Source: Toxorhynchites rutilus septentrionalis | Taxonomy: Eukaryota > Arthropoda > Insecta > Diptera > Culicidae | DNA length: 64,000 nucleotides | NCBI RefSeq assembly: GCF_029784135.1 | Contig: NC_073746.1 | Coordinates: forward strand, 3,554,136 to 3,618,135 | Direction of reading: 5' to 3' | In this document: positions 24,579 through 34,562 of the stretch, piece by piece | Numbering within the stretch: the first letter of the stretch is position 1 | Layout of the letters: the number at the start of each line of letters is the position of its first letter | The notes under the pieces: model-generated | Told to the model about the DNA's origin: nothing | The model's input: the letters and a program-made list of their open reading frames with translations, nothing else | Databases searched by the model: none | Position numbers and translations under genes: made by a program

Positions 24579-26853
24579 GATACATTTATTCCTCGTTTTA
24601 TTATTTTTTTCAATACTGCCATATGTATTTTGTCGCAACCCGTTAATCGCGACAACCCTAACAGAAATAGTCTATTCTGATTTTCTAGCTCTTCAGTACA
24701 TCCAATGGCGTTATGCAATGCATGATAGCAACATTATGGGCTCATAATTGTTAAAATTAGTTGTAGACTTCACGATTACTGCTCTCTCAATTCTCTACTT
24801 CGTTTAAATTCCTCTACGTGTTAAAATAGTTTTATTCTTTGTGTTTCTCTATTTATCGCATTCATTCTTTCTTTGTTATACCCCTTGAATGTCTCGTTTA
24901 TATCTGACCCATTTATATACTCAATTCAATACTTATTCCTCTTACTAACAAAGTTTTTTCATCCGTTTTATAATTTTGCTTTTAATTATTTATGTTGCCT
25001 TATTTTCCTTTTTCATTTTACTATATTTTTTTCCATCGTTATTGTTTTCTTTGTATAGCGCGGATTCGATTACATACAGTATATATTCGAGTAAAAAAAA
25101 ATTTTCCCAAATCGTTTTTTATGCATATATTTATCGTTTTTTGAATATAGAAGAAGAATCAAATTTTAGATTCATCCCCTTAAAGTTATAAAATACCTTT
25201 ATCATATAAAATATCCGAATTCGTTCAGGAGGTAATAGAGGATAATATTTGATAAAAAAAAGTGCTGCTACGTATATGTTCGAATTTAAAAGAAAGAGTC
25301 ATAGATTTTTTTCTTTGCTTCGGACTCTGTCGCCTCAAACTGGCTCTGCATTAAAAAGTACGTTATAGAAAACGATTCTGTTGCTTTAATTTGAAAGATG
25401 TGATAATTTAGTACTGAATATAGTTGTGAAACATCTAAATTAGAACATCTAAATAGATTTAAATAACATATTAGAACTGGAAAACTTTAAAGTGAGTATT
25501 TTTTTATGTGTTATTATTAATTTTATCCTAAAAATTCATATTGAACTTCATTGTTTCTATCAATTAAAGCTTTCTAATCGCTCTATAATTTGTTCTTTTA
25601 CACCCAACCTCTATCCATCTTAATTTCGCTGCAATATTGATATTAATAATTCCTGGTAAAAATTCAAGCAAAATCTTTAAAAATGGCGATTTTTACCTCA
25701 CTATACATGTAATAGACACTTAAACTTCACTTTAACGCTGAAAGGTTACATTTCTTCTTGAAATAAGGCATATATGAAAAATAAAAAAATATTTTTTTTC
25801 AAACTGTATATAATCGAGTCCACAATTGTATATAATCGAATCACATATAATCGAGTCCGTATATAATCGAGTCTGTATATAATCGAGTCTGTATATAATC
25901 GAGTCCAGCCTGTAATTCAATATTTCTTCATTTCATTTCTTCATCTTTCTTCAGCAGTTTCGCGTTTTCGTAATCCTTATACTATTTCAAGCATATATCT
26001 TTTTCCCTTCCCAATTACGTTATCTGTGAACCGGTTTTAATCCTGACAGAAATATGCGAGCTATTCTGGTTTCGAGTTCTTCGGTTTGTTCAAAAACGTT
26101 GTGCATTGGAACAATATTATTTAAAAATTCCGTATTTATGAACAAATTAATTGTTAGAAATTAACTGCACGATTTAACGATTTGGTTTATATTTTCATTG
26201 GTTTTTTTTATAGATAGTTATAATTTTATTTCATTTTTATTTTTCATGACTCCTCAAATATGTTTATTACTTCTTTGTGTTTTAATACTGGTTTGTTTTA
26301 ATATACAATGTTATTATTGTTATTATTTTTTCATTCGTTTCTTTTCCTCTTTCTGGGTTATTTTTTTGTTCAATATTTGTCTTTAACATTATATAGTTTG
26401 TATTTTTCTTGTTTCCGTATGTTATTTATCAATATTTCTTGACATACTGTTTAGTGATTTCACTAATTCATTTCATTTCAAATCATGAACTATACAAAAG
26501 CTTTTTTTAGATTATTTCTTCTCAGTTTTAAGTGTCATATTTCATTTTATTATCATTCTCGCATTTTCTAATAATTTTATTTCAGAGATAATAATCGATT
26601 GAGTCATTTTTTTGCGGTTCAAATTTTTTTTTTATATTGAGCCCAAATGATTCTCTGCCATTCCACTATACTCAAGTTTTTGAGTTATTTTTTTTTTCAA
26701 TAATACATATGTAAAAACATTCTTTTCGACAAAAATAGTTTTGAGTTTTAATGGTAACTTAACCTGTGAACCTGTGGAGAATTGTTATCTCCGGTGGCAT
26801 GTTGAAAATTTTAATAAAAAAAAATGGGTGGTATCTATGATATAACCGCAAGA
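24579..26853. other. AT-rich DNA without a gene
   Basis: Very AT-rich. The short ORFs (for example around 24.9-25.2 and 26.2-26.4 kb) consist of Phe/Leu/Tyr-rich translation expected from T-rich DNA. The only clear structure is the 16-bp tandem array at 25,806-25,906. Confidence 0.45.
25806..25906. repeat. 16-bp tandem repeat (GTATATAATCGAGTCT)
   Basis: At least three exact or near-exact consecutive units, GTATATAATCGAGTCT, with more diverged units to the left. The period is 16 bp. No function is evident. Confidence 0.85.
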
Positions 26854-28093
26854 TTGACGTGGGACTACCTTAGCTTAGCAATCATTCGTTTGTATTGATT
26901 CAATTCTTGATTGAATCAAACAATTTCCAAATTCAATTGAATCCAATATATTTGCTTTGTGAGTAAAAAGATTGAACAAATGCCATGTAAAGTCAATTCT
27001 TGCATTGTAATAGATTGTTCTTCGTTACAAGTAAATTTAATGACAGACCTTTTACGTTTTGTATGATGCTTAGGACAAAATATAGGTACGGAAGAATTAT
27101 CACGTTTGATAAATCAGCCTAAGACTGAAAATCTCTCTAATAAAGACAACAAAATTATCAAACGATCATTTTATTTTACATTTCCCTCTGAAGTTTACAT
27201 TTCTCAAGTGTACGTACTTCTCGAACCGCGAATTTGCTTGAAACTGGAAAGTGCATTCGCTTCTAGTATCTGCACGATTTTCCCAGGTGTTTAAAAGATC
27301 GTTTAAAAGATCGTGTTAGGACAGACATATTCCAGTCTGCACAAAGCCAAGCGAGGACAAAAGTACTCGCAGTTTGCATTTATTTACAGAGCCGATTTTT
27401 CCATAAACCTTGGTTTTGAAGTCTGTGTTAGGGAAACACATTTCAATCGGAACAAAAATACCCCCGACTTGTATGAATTCGCAATGCCGATTTCCCCACG
27501 CTCCATGGATTTGAAGTCTGTGGTAGGGAAACACATTTCAGTCGGAACAAAAATACCCCGACTTGCATGAATTTGAAATGCCGATTTTCTCCAGGCACCT
27601 TTGTTTAGAAATCTCTGTTAGGGAACACATTTCGGTGGGAACAAAAGCTCCCCTTACTTTCATGTGTTTGCAATGCCGATTTCTCCATCACTGCTTGGTT
27701 TTGAAGTCTGTGTTAGGGAACATTTTTCGGTAAGAACAACAGTCCCCCTACTTTCATGTATTTGCAATGCCAATTTCCCCAAGGCTGCTTGGTTTCGATG
27801 GCTGTGTTAGGGAAACCGTAAGTCGGGCCAATCAAAACGAGTCAGTTAGGGCGTTTAGATAACGTCTAATATTTTACAGTTATTCAATTGTTTATCTAAT
27901 GAAAAATAGCATTTTAATAGTGGCGATAGATGCATAGAAATATTCCCTATCAATTGATGCAAACATCTTTCCGATCCAGTAAGAAATGTTCGAGTTATAA
28001 GCATTCGAAATCTTTCATTTTTTTCTGCATGTTCTGTGTTTAGGTTTTCATTTTACCCCCCATATTCTCCGCTTAGACGTAGTCCCACGTCAA
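26854..28093. mobile_element. TIR element of the TTGACGTRG family with internal tandem array
   Basis: The outer 15 bp are perfect inverted repeats: TTGACGTGGGACTAC at 26,854-26,868 and its reverse complement at 28,079-28,093. The right 270 bp (from about 27,822) align with the right end of the histone-bearing element at 56,015-56,309, sharing CCAATCAAAA, CTATCAATTGATGCAAA and GAGTTATAAGC. The middle is a tandem array of about 94 bp per unit. No transposase ORF is present. A target duplication is not clear. Confidence 0.7.
27316..27815. repeat. 94-bp tandem array inside a TIR element
   Basis: Five diverged units, each containing GAAGTCTGTGTTAGGGAA, then CGGAACAAAA, then GCAATGCCGATTTCC. The anchor GCCGAT/GCCAAT falls at 27,391, 27,486, 27,580, 27,675 and 27,769, giving a period of 94-95 bp. 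It lies wholly within the TIR element. Confidence 0.85.
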
Positions 28094-31000
28094 AAATCGA
28101 ATCAGAACCACTCTTTAGGATTTTTTTTTATTCATTTTTCTGGCAGATTTCACAACAACATTCCTGAAATCGATACTTATATAAATATATTCGGAAATAT
28201 ATCCCAACAGACGGAAGCGCCAAAATTCATCTCAAATTTCGCATTCTTCCCAGATTGGTAGAAAATGAAACTGCTCCTTCGCTGAGTTATCTGGTTTGTT
28301 TGCAGTAGAATTGAATTCGTCGCTGTTCCTAGAAAGTACACTGTATTCGTATAGCAGCTCAAGTAAGGGCCCGATTCGGTGACACCCTTCACATGGCAGA
28401 CAATGCAATCGGCGGTACAGCAACGACACGCTAAAGCCCTGCTTGGTACAACCTACTTACAGAAGTTGTACTGCTGTTTGTAACTTTCCTCCCAGTACAA
28501 TTGTTGCGCCCTTCTTCCAGTTTTCCCAGCTTCGTCCATTACGGGAGGGAGAGAGTAATCTAATATACAACGAGCAAGCAAGCAGTCGTCCTCGCTACCA
28601 AAGTGAAAAATTAGTGAAATAGATTTTTTTTCGGAGGAATTCTCTAAGGGAGGGAACCATAGCTTCAAGGCAGGAACGATACATCAGAGGGCATTAGAGT
28701 TTGTATAACGCTGTTCCGCCGTAAATCAACATTTTAAAAAGGGCAAACGTGCGTCTTAGGAAATTAGGGACATTCAACCCTCAGTGTTTGGCTTACATTA
28801 TCATTTGTCATAGTTCATATTTCAATATAGAGTAATTGCGTCGAAAGCGCTTCTGCTATTACGGAAAACGAGCACTTGGTTGGGCAATAAAAATTACGAT
28901 CTGAACAATTTCCAACTTAACCGAGTCAACGAGCGCGCTAATGCAAACTGTATGATGTTGAGCCTGCGTCATCGGCAATTACAAAGTCAATGGACAATGG
29001 ATGGTTCACAAAGATTCATTCGTTTGGGAATAAAAACCCTCCATGGGAAAACTCCACTTGGCACCTGCGGTTTATATTTTTCGAATCGATTGCTCTATCC
29101 CCAAACGGGCTGTTGTTGCTGCCAAGTGAAACTCAGCTCCACTCGATGAAACTGCAATCATGTTAATTACCTGACCAAAGTACCCGCGAAATGCACATAA
29201 TTTATCACGAGCACTGCAAGCGAATCGTTTTAACGTTTCACTTTTTCCCCTTGGTCCTTCCCACTCCCAGCGGATAGTGCAGCAACAGTTAATTATCGTA
29301 GCGGCGTGCGATACTCGAATATCTAATACCAAACGGTTCCCTGTGGTTGATCACATATCTTTGGCGGGCATTTTCCAGCATTCGTTTCGCCCGTCTAATT
29401 TGCACCGAGGTTTTAATCACGGAGTGGCATCAAACGGTGCGCTCTATCCGACAGTTGCAACCAATTTCGATACCGGCCCACAATCCTGGCTGACAAAACG
29501 TCACTTGGAATGTGTCCAGGACTCAAATATATTTGTAATAAACCCCACTAGTTGTCAGTTCTGGCGGCCAAACTTTGATTGCCTTGGATGAACCTTCACT
29601 TCTTGGGCACCAACATCGAAGGAAACATGTTTGCATTCGACGCCTGTGGTGCCATTTAATTAACTTTATGCAGGCTTTTATCGCCATCTCTGATTGACGT
29701 TGTGTTTGCTCATCAGACATGCAAACATTTTCTTTCATTTGGATGAGCAATTTCGCTGTGCTTTCCTTGCTCTGTTTTGGCGCTGACTAAGATTATGGCA
29801 GGGGAAGGATGGTGAGGCTTGCTGAGGGTGAGAGGATTCAATTCCGAAAACCTTTATTTTCTTCTCCGTCGCCCAGTGTTTGCATGGCGCATTCAAAGTG
29901 GCAACCATTTCACTTTTCTTCGTCAAATAATCAGATCAAATGGAATGACACTTCATTATACCGTAATATATTCTGTTGACATTGAATCTTGTGTGTCTCA
30001 TCGGCTGGACTACTTCTCGATTCCGATAAAGTTTGGCATAAACATTCACTCTGAACCTTTATTCGGAAGCGGGCGCAATAATTCGACAGAAGTACAGAAA
30101 ATGCTGCCAGGTAGCAAACTAACAAACATTTGCACGACAACACTGACTCGGTGATTATATAAATATTGAATATATTAATTTTCTGAGAAAATTCAACAGA
30201 AGTGTCGTTTGTGAGAATTTTAGGTTCTAAAATACATATGCAAAAAAATTCAAATTAAATGAATAGAAGTAATGCAAATTAGAATCCCGTTAAATGGCTA
30301 CATTGGTTGGAGATTGGATTGGAGAATTTCAATTTGGAATGAAAAACAAAAAAGCCAAAAATAGTGCGGAATAGCTGTATCTACTAGTTTGTTATAAGAT
30401 GTATTCGATGCAAATTGCAGCCACATGAATACACACAAAAACATTATCGCCCTTTTATCAGATACTCTTGAAACTTTCAGAAAATACAAAAAAAAATTAA
30501 AGGTGATTTCCCTTATTTATTTATTTATTTTATTCCATTTGGAATGCCCGCAACAAACTTTTTTTTTATCTTCAACCGATTTCCAGAAATTCAGGGAAAC
30601 CTTGCTGTCTTCATCACAGAAATTCTAGGTTTCCGAAGCTACTTCAATAAAGCAAAGCTTAGGCGAATTTGGTGGTTTCATCCCTTTGGTACAAAATTCA
30701 CATTGTTTGCACCGCCCAACACGTTTCAAGCGTAGCGACAAAATGCTAGATTAGGTCAAACAAAGTTTTCTGCTTCCTCAAAAAAAAATTAGTGACGTTT
30801 CTGATGATAGTCTTTCTCATTCATCTCACTGTTTATGTTCTGATAAAATGTAGGGAATACTAATTTATTCACATCTGCAAGTCATCTGCCAGATCATAAA
30901 TTTCTTCGCAAAATCGACATCTTCTTCATTCGAATATGCGACACGTAAAATTTAGAGTTGACGTAATGCTTCTTTCGTTGATGAAAATAGGTCTTGACCT

Positions 31001-31440
31001 TGATTTTGTTGGTTTCATTATCGGGTTTTTACGGTGGTATTTAATGTTACATTCCGGTTCGGTTTACTCTGTTAACAAATAGTTCCGAACGATTAATAGT
31101 TTTCAGGACAAAATAGACTGGCACCTTGCATTTTCTAGCGACATTCCAAACTGCCATGTTCAGCTGGCCCTCGAATTCTGTTCGTCGGACCACTTTTACG
31201 GCCACTCCCTTTCTTTGTTTCGATCGTTAGACGCATTTATAGGCTTCATAGCGATGAATCGATGAAAAGTTTATGAATTTTCATACTTCCGAAATTGTCA
31301 GATGAGTACAATTCATTGACTCACATCAGTGAGTGTAAATTTTGTATGTTGAGATATTCGAATGACAATCCTGTTTTGGACGGAAAGCTATTAGAGTAGT
31401 AACAAAATTTCCTGATTTATCGTCAAAAATGTATCTTTTC
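28094..31440. other. 3.3 kb without a recognisable gene
   Basis: Much of 28.3-30.1 kb has balanced composition and no sign of repeats, unlike its surroundings, but no ORF shows a domain or a credible exon structure. It may be single-copy intergenic or regulatory DNA. A minus-strand ORF near 31.05-31.24 kb was considered as a transposase relic and set aside. Confidence 0.4.
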
Positions 31441-31542
31441 ATTGTATTTTTTAAAAGCGTGAAATTATTTTGATTGAATCATTGACATTACTAACTGAAA
31501 GTTATCAAAATCCTATCATCACCATTGGAAAGCTTTGCATAT

Positions 31543-31698
31543 GGAGGCGATCTGGCGTAGTGGTAACATCCATGCCTCTCACGCTAAAGGTCACGAGTTC
31601 AATTCTCACTCCCGACATTCTTCCAAAAATGGAAGTAAAAGTGACGAACCAGCCAAATGAGTTGAAAATCACTATAATACAGATAAAAAAAAAAAAAA
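31543..31698 (+). mobile_element. Short tRNA-related SINE (second family)
   Basis: About 156 bp with a tRNA-like head (box A region GGCGTAGTGGTAACAT, box B-like GAGTTCAATTC) and a 15-base A tail. It is flanked by a perfect 12-bp duplication, AGCTTTGCATAT, at 31,531-31,542 and 31,699-31,710. It differs from the 275-bp SINE family elsewhere in the window. Confidence 0.85.
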
Positions 31699-31724
31699 AG
31701 CTTTGCATATCATCGCTGCGAATC

Positions 31725-33134
31725 AACTTTCTCCGTACACCTGGCACCTGGTGGGGAACCCATCCCGAAAATCTTATTATGTTGTATCGAACAACTATTC
31801 TCTCAGTGGTGGAGTATGGCAGTTTCTGTTTTCAATCAGCTGCCAAAACACACCTCATTAAACTCGAGCGAATTCAGTATCTTTGTCTCCGTATTGCGTT
31901 GGGATGTATGCCCTCAACGCATACCATGAGCTTCGAGGTTTTGGCAGGCGTACTCCCACTAAAAGATCGCTTCAATTTATTATCTCTTCGGTTCCTCATC
32001 CGGTGTAAGGTTATGAATCCATTGGTGATCGGAAATGTTGAGCAATTGATCGAGCTAAATTTTCATTCTGGATTCATGAGTTCATATCATGAATTCACCT
32101 CTATGCAGGTTGTTCCTTCTTCGTATATTCCCAACGGTGTTTGTTTTCCTGACTACATCAATTCCTCTGTACATTTCGATCTGTTCATGAAGGAGAAAAT
32201 CCATGAAAATCCAGATTATCTTAGATTGGGGTTCGTTCCTACAATCTTCAATGCAAAGTATGGGCGTATCAATTGTGATAATATGTACTTCACTGATGGG
32301 TCCTCTATGAATGAGTCCACAGGATTTGGAGAGTTCAACGAATTTTTTAGCACCTCACACAGTCTTCAGAATCCTTGCTCGGTATATATTGCTGAATTGG
32401 CAGCGATATACTGGGCGCTGGACAGCGGCGCCTCACGACCTGTTGAACACTATTACATTGTAACGGATAGTCTTAGCTCTGTCGAAGCTATCCGTTCAGT
32501 GAGGCCGGAAAAGCACTCGCCGTACTTCCTTGAGAGAATACGAGAAATTTTGAGTGCTTTATCCAGACGCTGTTATGTCATTACCTTTGTCTGGGTCCCT
32601 TCACATTGCTCAATTCCGGGTAATGAGAGGGCTGACTCATTGGCAAAGGTAGGTGCAATTGAAGGCGATATATATCAGCGTCAAATCGCCTTCAATGAAT
32701 TTTATTCTTTAGTTCGCAAAAATACCATCGCTAACTGGCAACGCAAGTGGAATGAAGATGAATTGGGCCGGTGGTTTCACTCGATTATCCCTAAGGTTAG
32801 CCTCAAACCGTGGTTCAAAAGTCTGGACTTGAGTCGGGACTTTATTCGCACCTTCTCCCGACTCATGTCCAATCACTGTTCGTTAGATGCACTACTCTTC
32901 CGTTTCAATCTTGCCAGCAGCAATCTCTGCGTTTGTGGCCAAGGTTATCACGACATCGAGCACGTTGTTTGGTCGTGCGAGGTGTATCTGGTCGCCAGAT
33001 CGAATTTAGAAAACTCCCTTCGGGCCCGAGGAAGGCAGCCCAATGTGTCGGTGAGAGATGTGATGGCTCAGTTAGACCTTGATTACATGTCCCATATATA
33101 TATTTTCCTTAAAGCTATAGATCTTCGTGTGTGA
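31725..33134 (+). pseudogene. C-terminal part of a LINE polymerase with RNase H domain
   Basis: The frame is open from the truncated 5' end to the stop at 33,132-33,134. It starts within the conserved FLRTPGTWWG region after the polymerase palm. The RNase H domain shows FTDGSS (first Asp), AELAAIYWAL (Glu), TDSLSSVEAI (Asp) and WVPSHCSIPGNERADSLAK (His and last Asp). It ends with a Cys-His segment, CVCGQGYHDIEHVVWSC. RNase H plus this C-terminus fits I/LOA-type LINEs. There is no in-frame stop, yet the protein lacks endonuclease and most of the RT, so it cannot be autonomous. The upstream open frame through the SINE is coincidental. Confidence 0.85.
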
Positions 33135-33338
33135 TTGTCCCTACATCCTTACACCCTCCTTTCCTTCCTTTGCGGGTAATTCGTCCCTCTGCTATAAATA
33201 GTAGAATAAGTTGAAATGTAAATAAACTATAGATATACGAATAGATTTAAGAATTGAGTGTTCATCAACATTGTTACAATTTCCTTATATCCCATCCTTC
33301 TCCTAAAAATATGTCACCCTTCTAAATTCAAGTACACC

Positions 33339-33341
<3 letters not shown>

Positions 33342-33380
<39 letters not shown>
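33342..33380. repeat. (TA)n microsatellite in the LINE 3' UTR
   Basis: A pure TA run between the RNase H stop codon and the LINE tail. Confidence 0.9.
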
Positions 33381-33384
<4 letters not shown>

Positions 33385-33544
33385 TTAAAATTATATTTAA
33401 GAATTCGGCTTCTTTAAACTTAAGTAACTGAGCCTGTAAAAATAAACGAATTAATAAAAAAAACGCTGCGAATCTCCCACTACTTGATACCCATGACAGT
33501 TTTAGTGAAAACATTAGAATTTGTTGTTAATAAGTAGCTGTTGG

Positions 33545-33822
33545 GTGCACCCGTGGCCGAGTGGTTAGCGTCCCACACTATCATGCCGGGTGTTCGGGTT
33601 CGATTCCCGTTCTGGTTGGGGGACTTTTCCTCAAAGAAAATTCTTCCGGCTTGCACTGTGGTCACGCGTATTCTAGAGCTTGCCACTCCAGAGTACATTC
33701 AAGGCGTGTTATTCGACATAGAAATCTCAACCAAGTATTAATGAACGACGCTAGTTAATGAATACGTTGAGACGGCAAAAGTTCCACAGGGAACGTTAAC
33801 GCCATTCAAGAAGAAGAAGAAG
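33545..33822 (+). mobile_element. tRNA-derived SINE, copy 2
   Basis: Same family as 23,040-23,315. The head is GTGCACCCGTGGCCGAGTGG with GGGTTCGATTCCC, followed by the shared body and an (AAG)n tail. A perfect 13-bp target duplication, AAGTAGCTGTTGG, lies at 33,532-33,544 and 33,823-33,835. The insertion interrupts the Jockey/CR1-like RT relic. Confidence 0.92.
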
Positions 33823-34562
33823 AAGTAGCTGTTGGAACATTTCAGATGCAACGCTTTGCTAACACCAGAACAATCGAGGCATCGGGAAGGTTATTCCAGT
33901 AAAACCGCATTGAACTTGGTGTTAGCAAAACTAATGAAACTAGAATGCGAAGATGCGATCATTGCTGTTTTCTTAGATTTAAAACGCGCTTTCGAAACAA
34001 TTTTTAATGCTTGTTTGTTGAGCTATGTTAAGTACTTTCAAATTACGAGTACTGCATATTAATGGTTTGTAACCTATTCAAATGACAGAACTCTGGTAAG
34101 TATGGAACAGTATGCCGATTGGAAACGATTTAACTATTTACAGCAAAATGCAGCTACGAAAATTAATCATCATTCCTCATTTAGACTTTTGTTTTTTTTT
34201 CATTTCTATTTCTACCCAATGATACCTACACAACTATCGAAATCACAGTAAAAGATTTACTGCTTCATATTTGATGTTGAACGCTGTGCAAAGATTATCT
34301 GTGAAACAGAGAATTTTATATTTAACTAAAGTATTTAACTTAACATTTTTGAAATAGTTAACATTTTGTTGGATTGTTGAATTAAGAACACCCCATTTCT
34401 TGATATGTGTTCTACAAAATACATTTAATTCAACGAAACAAATGATTTAAACTCCATACCAAGACATATTCAACGTGAAACAAAACTTACATAATTAAAT
34501 AGGCACTGTATTTCACACGTGATAGCTGTTTTTCTTTATTTTAATATATATACAGCCCTTCC

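Larger units (their letters stand above)
31725..33463 (+). mobile_element. 5'-truncated I-like LINE, copy A
   Basis: This is the 3' part of a non-LTR retrotransposon: end of the polymerase, RNase H, 3' UTR and a short A-rich tail. It is flanked by an 11-bp duplication, CGCTGCGAATC, at 31,714-31,724 and 33,464-33,474, which fixes both ends. The 5' truncation is the usual result of incomplete target-primed reverse transcription. The 3' UTR contains an interrupted TA microsatellite (about 33,342-33,380). Confidence 0.85.
31480..34360 (+). pseudogene. Relic of a non-LTR reverse transcriptase (Jockey/CR1-like), split by three insertions
   Basis: With three later insertions removed, the flanking pieces read as one RT-like protein. 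About 33,475-33,540 gives a segment ending LVKTLEFVVNK. Then 33,836-34,055 gives TPEQSRHREGYSSKTALNLV and VFLDLKRAFE, the fingers and first palm block with its catalytic aspartate. About 34,060-34,160 gives a WFVTYSNDRT-like block. About 34,248-34,360 gives LMLNAVQRLSVKQRILYL, typical of the C-terminus of Jockey/CR1-type polymerases. The YADD region and much of the thumb are missing, and stops and frame changes are present, so it is dead. The insertions are a SINE (31,543-31,698), an I-like LINE (31,725-33,463) and a SINE (33,545-33,822). Confidence 0.7.

Noticed and set aside
24873..25191. Phe/Leu/Tyr-rich ORFs resembling membrane proteins
   Set aside because: This is the expected result of translating T-rich DNA. 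No start context or conserved motif is present.
31040..31240. Minus-strand open stretch of about 60 residues resembling a transposase N-terminus
   Set aside because: The resemblance rests on a few basic and aliphatic residues. No TIRs, catalytic motif or extended frame were found.
31470..31724. N-terminal part of the apparent 554-codon ORF
   Set aside because: It runs through RT relic and SINE sequence that happen to be open. Only the part after 31,724 belongs to the LINE protein.
33545..33615. Functional tRNA gene (also 23,240-23,315 and 49,460-49,530)
   Set aside because: The boxes A and B are tRNA-like, but each is followed by the shared SINE body and tail and flanked by a target duplication.
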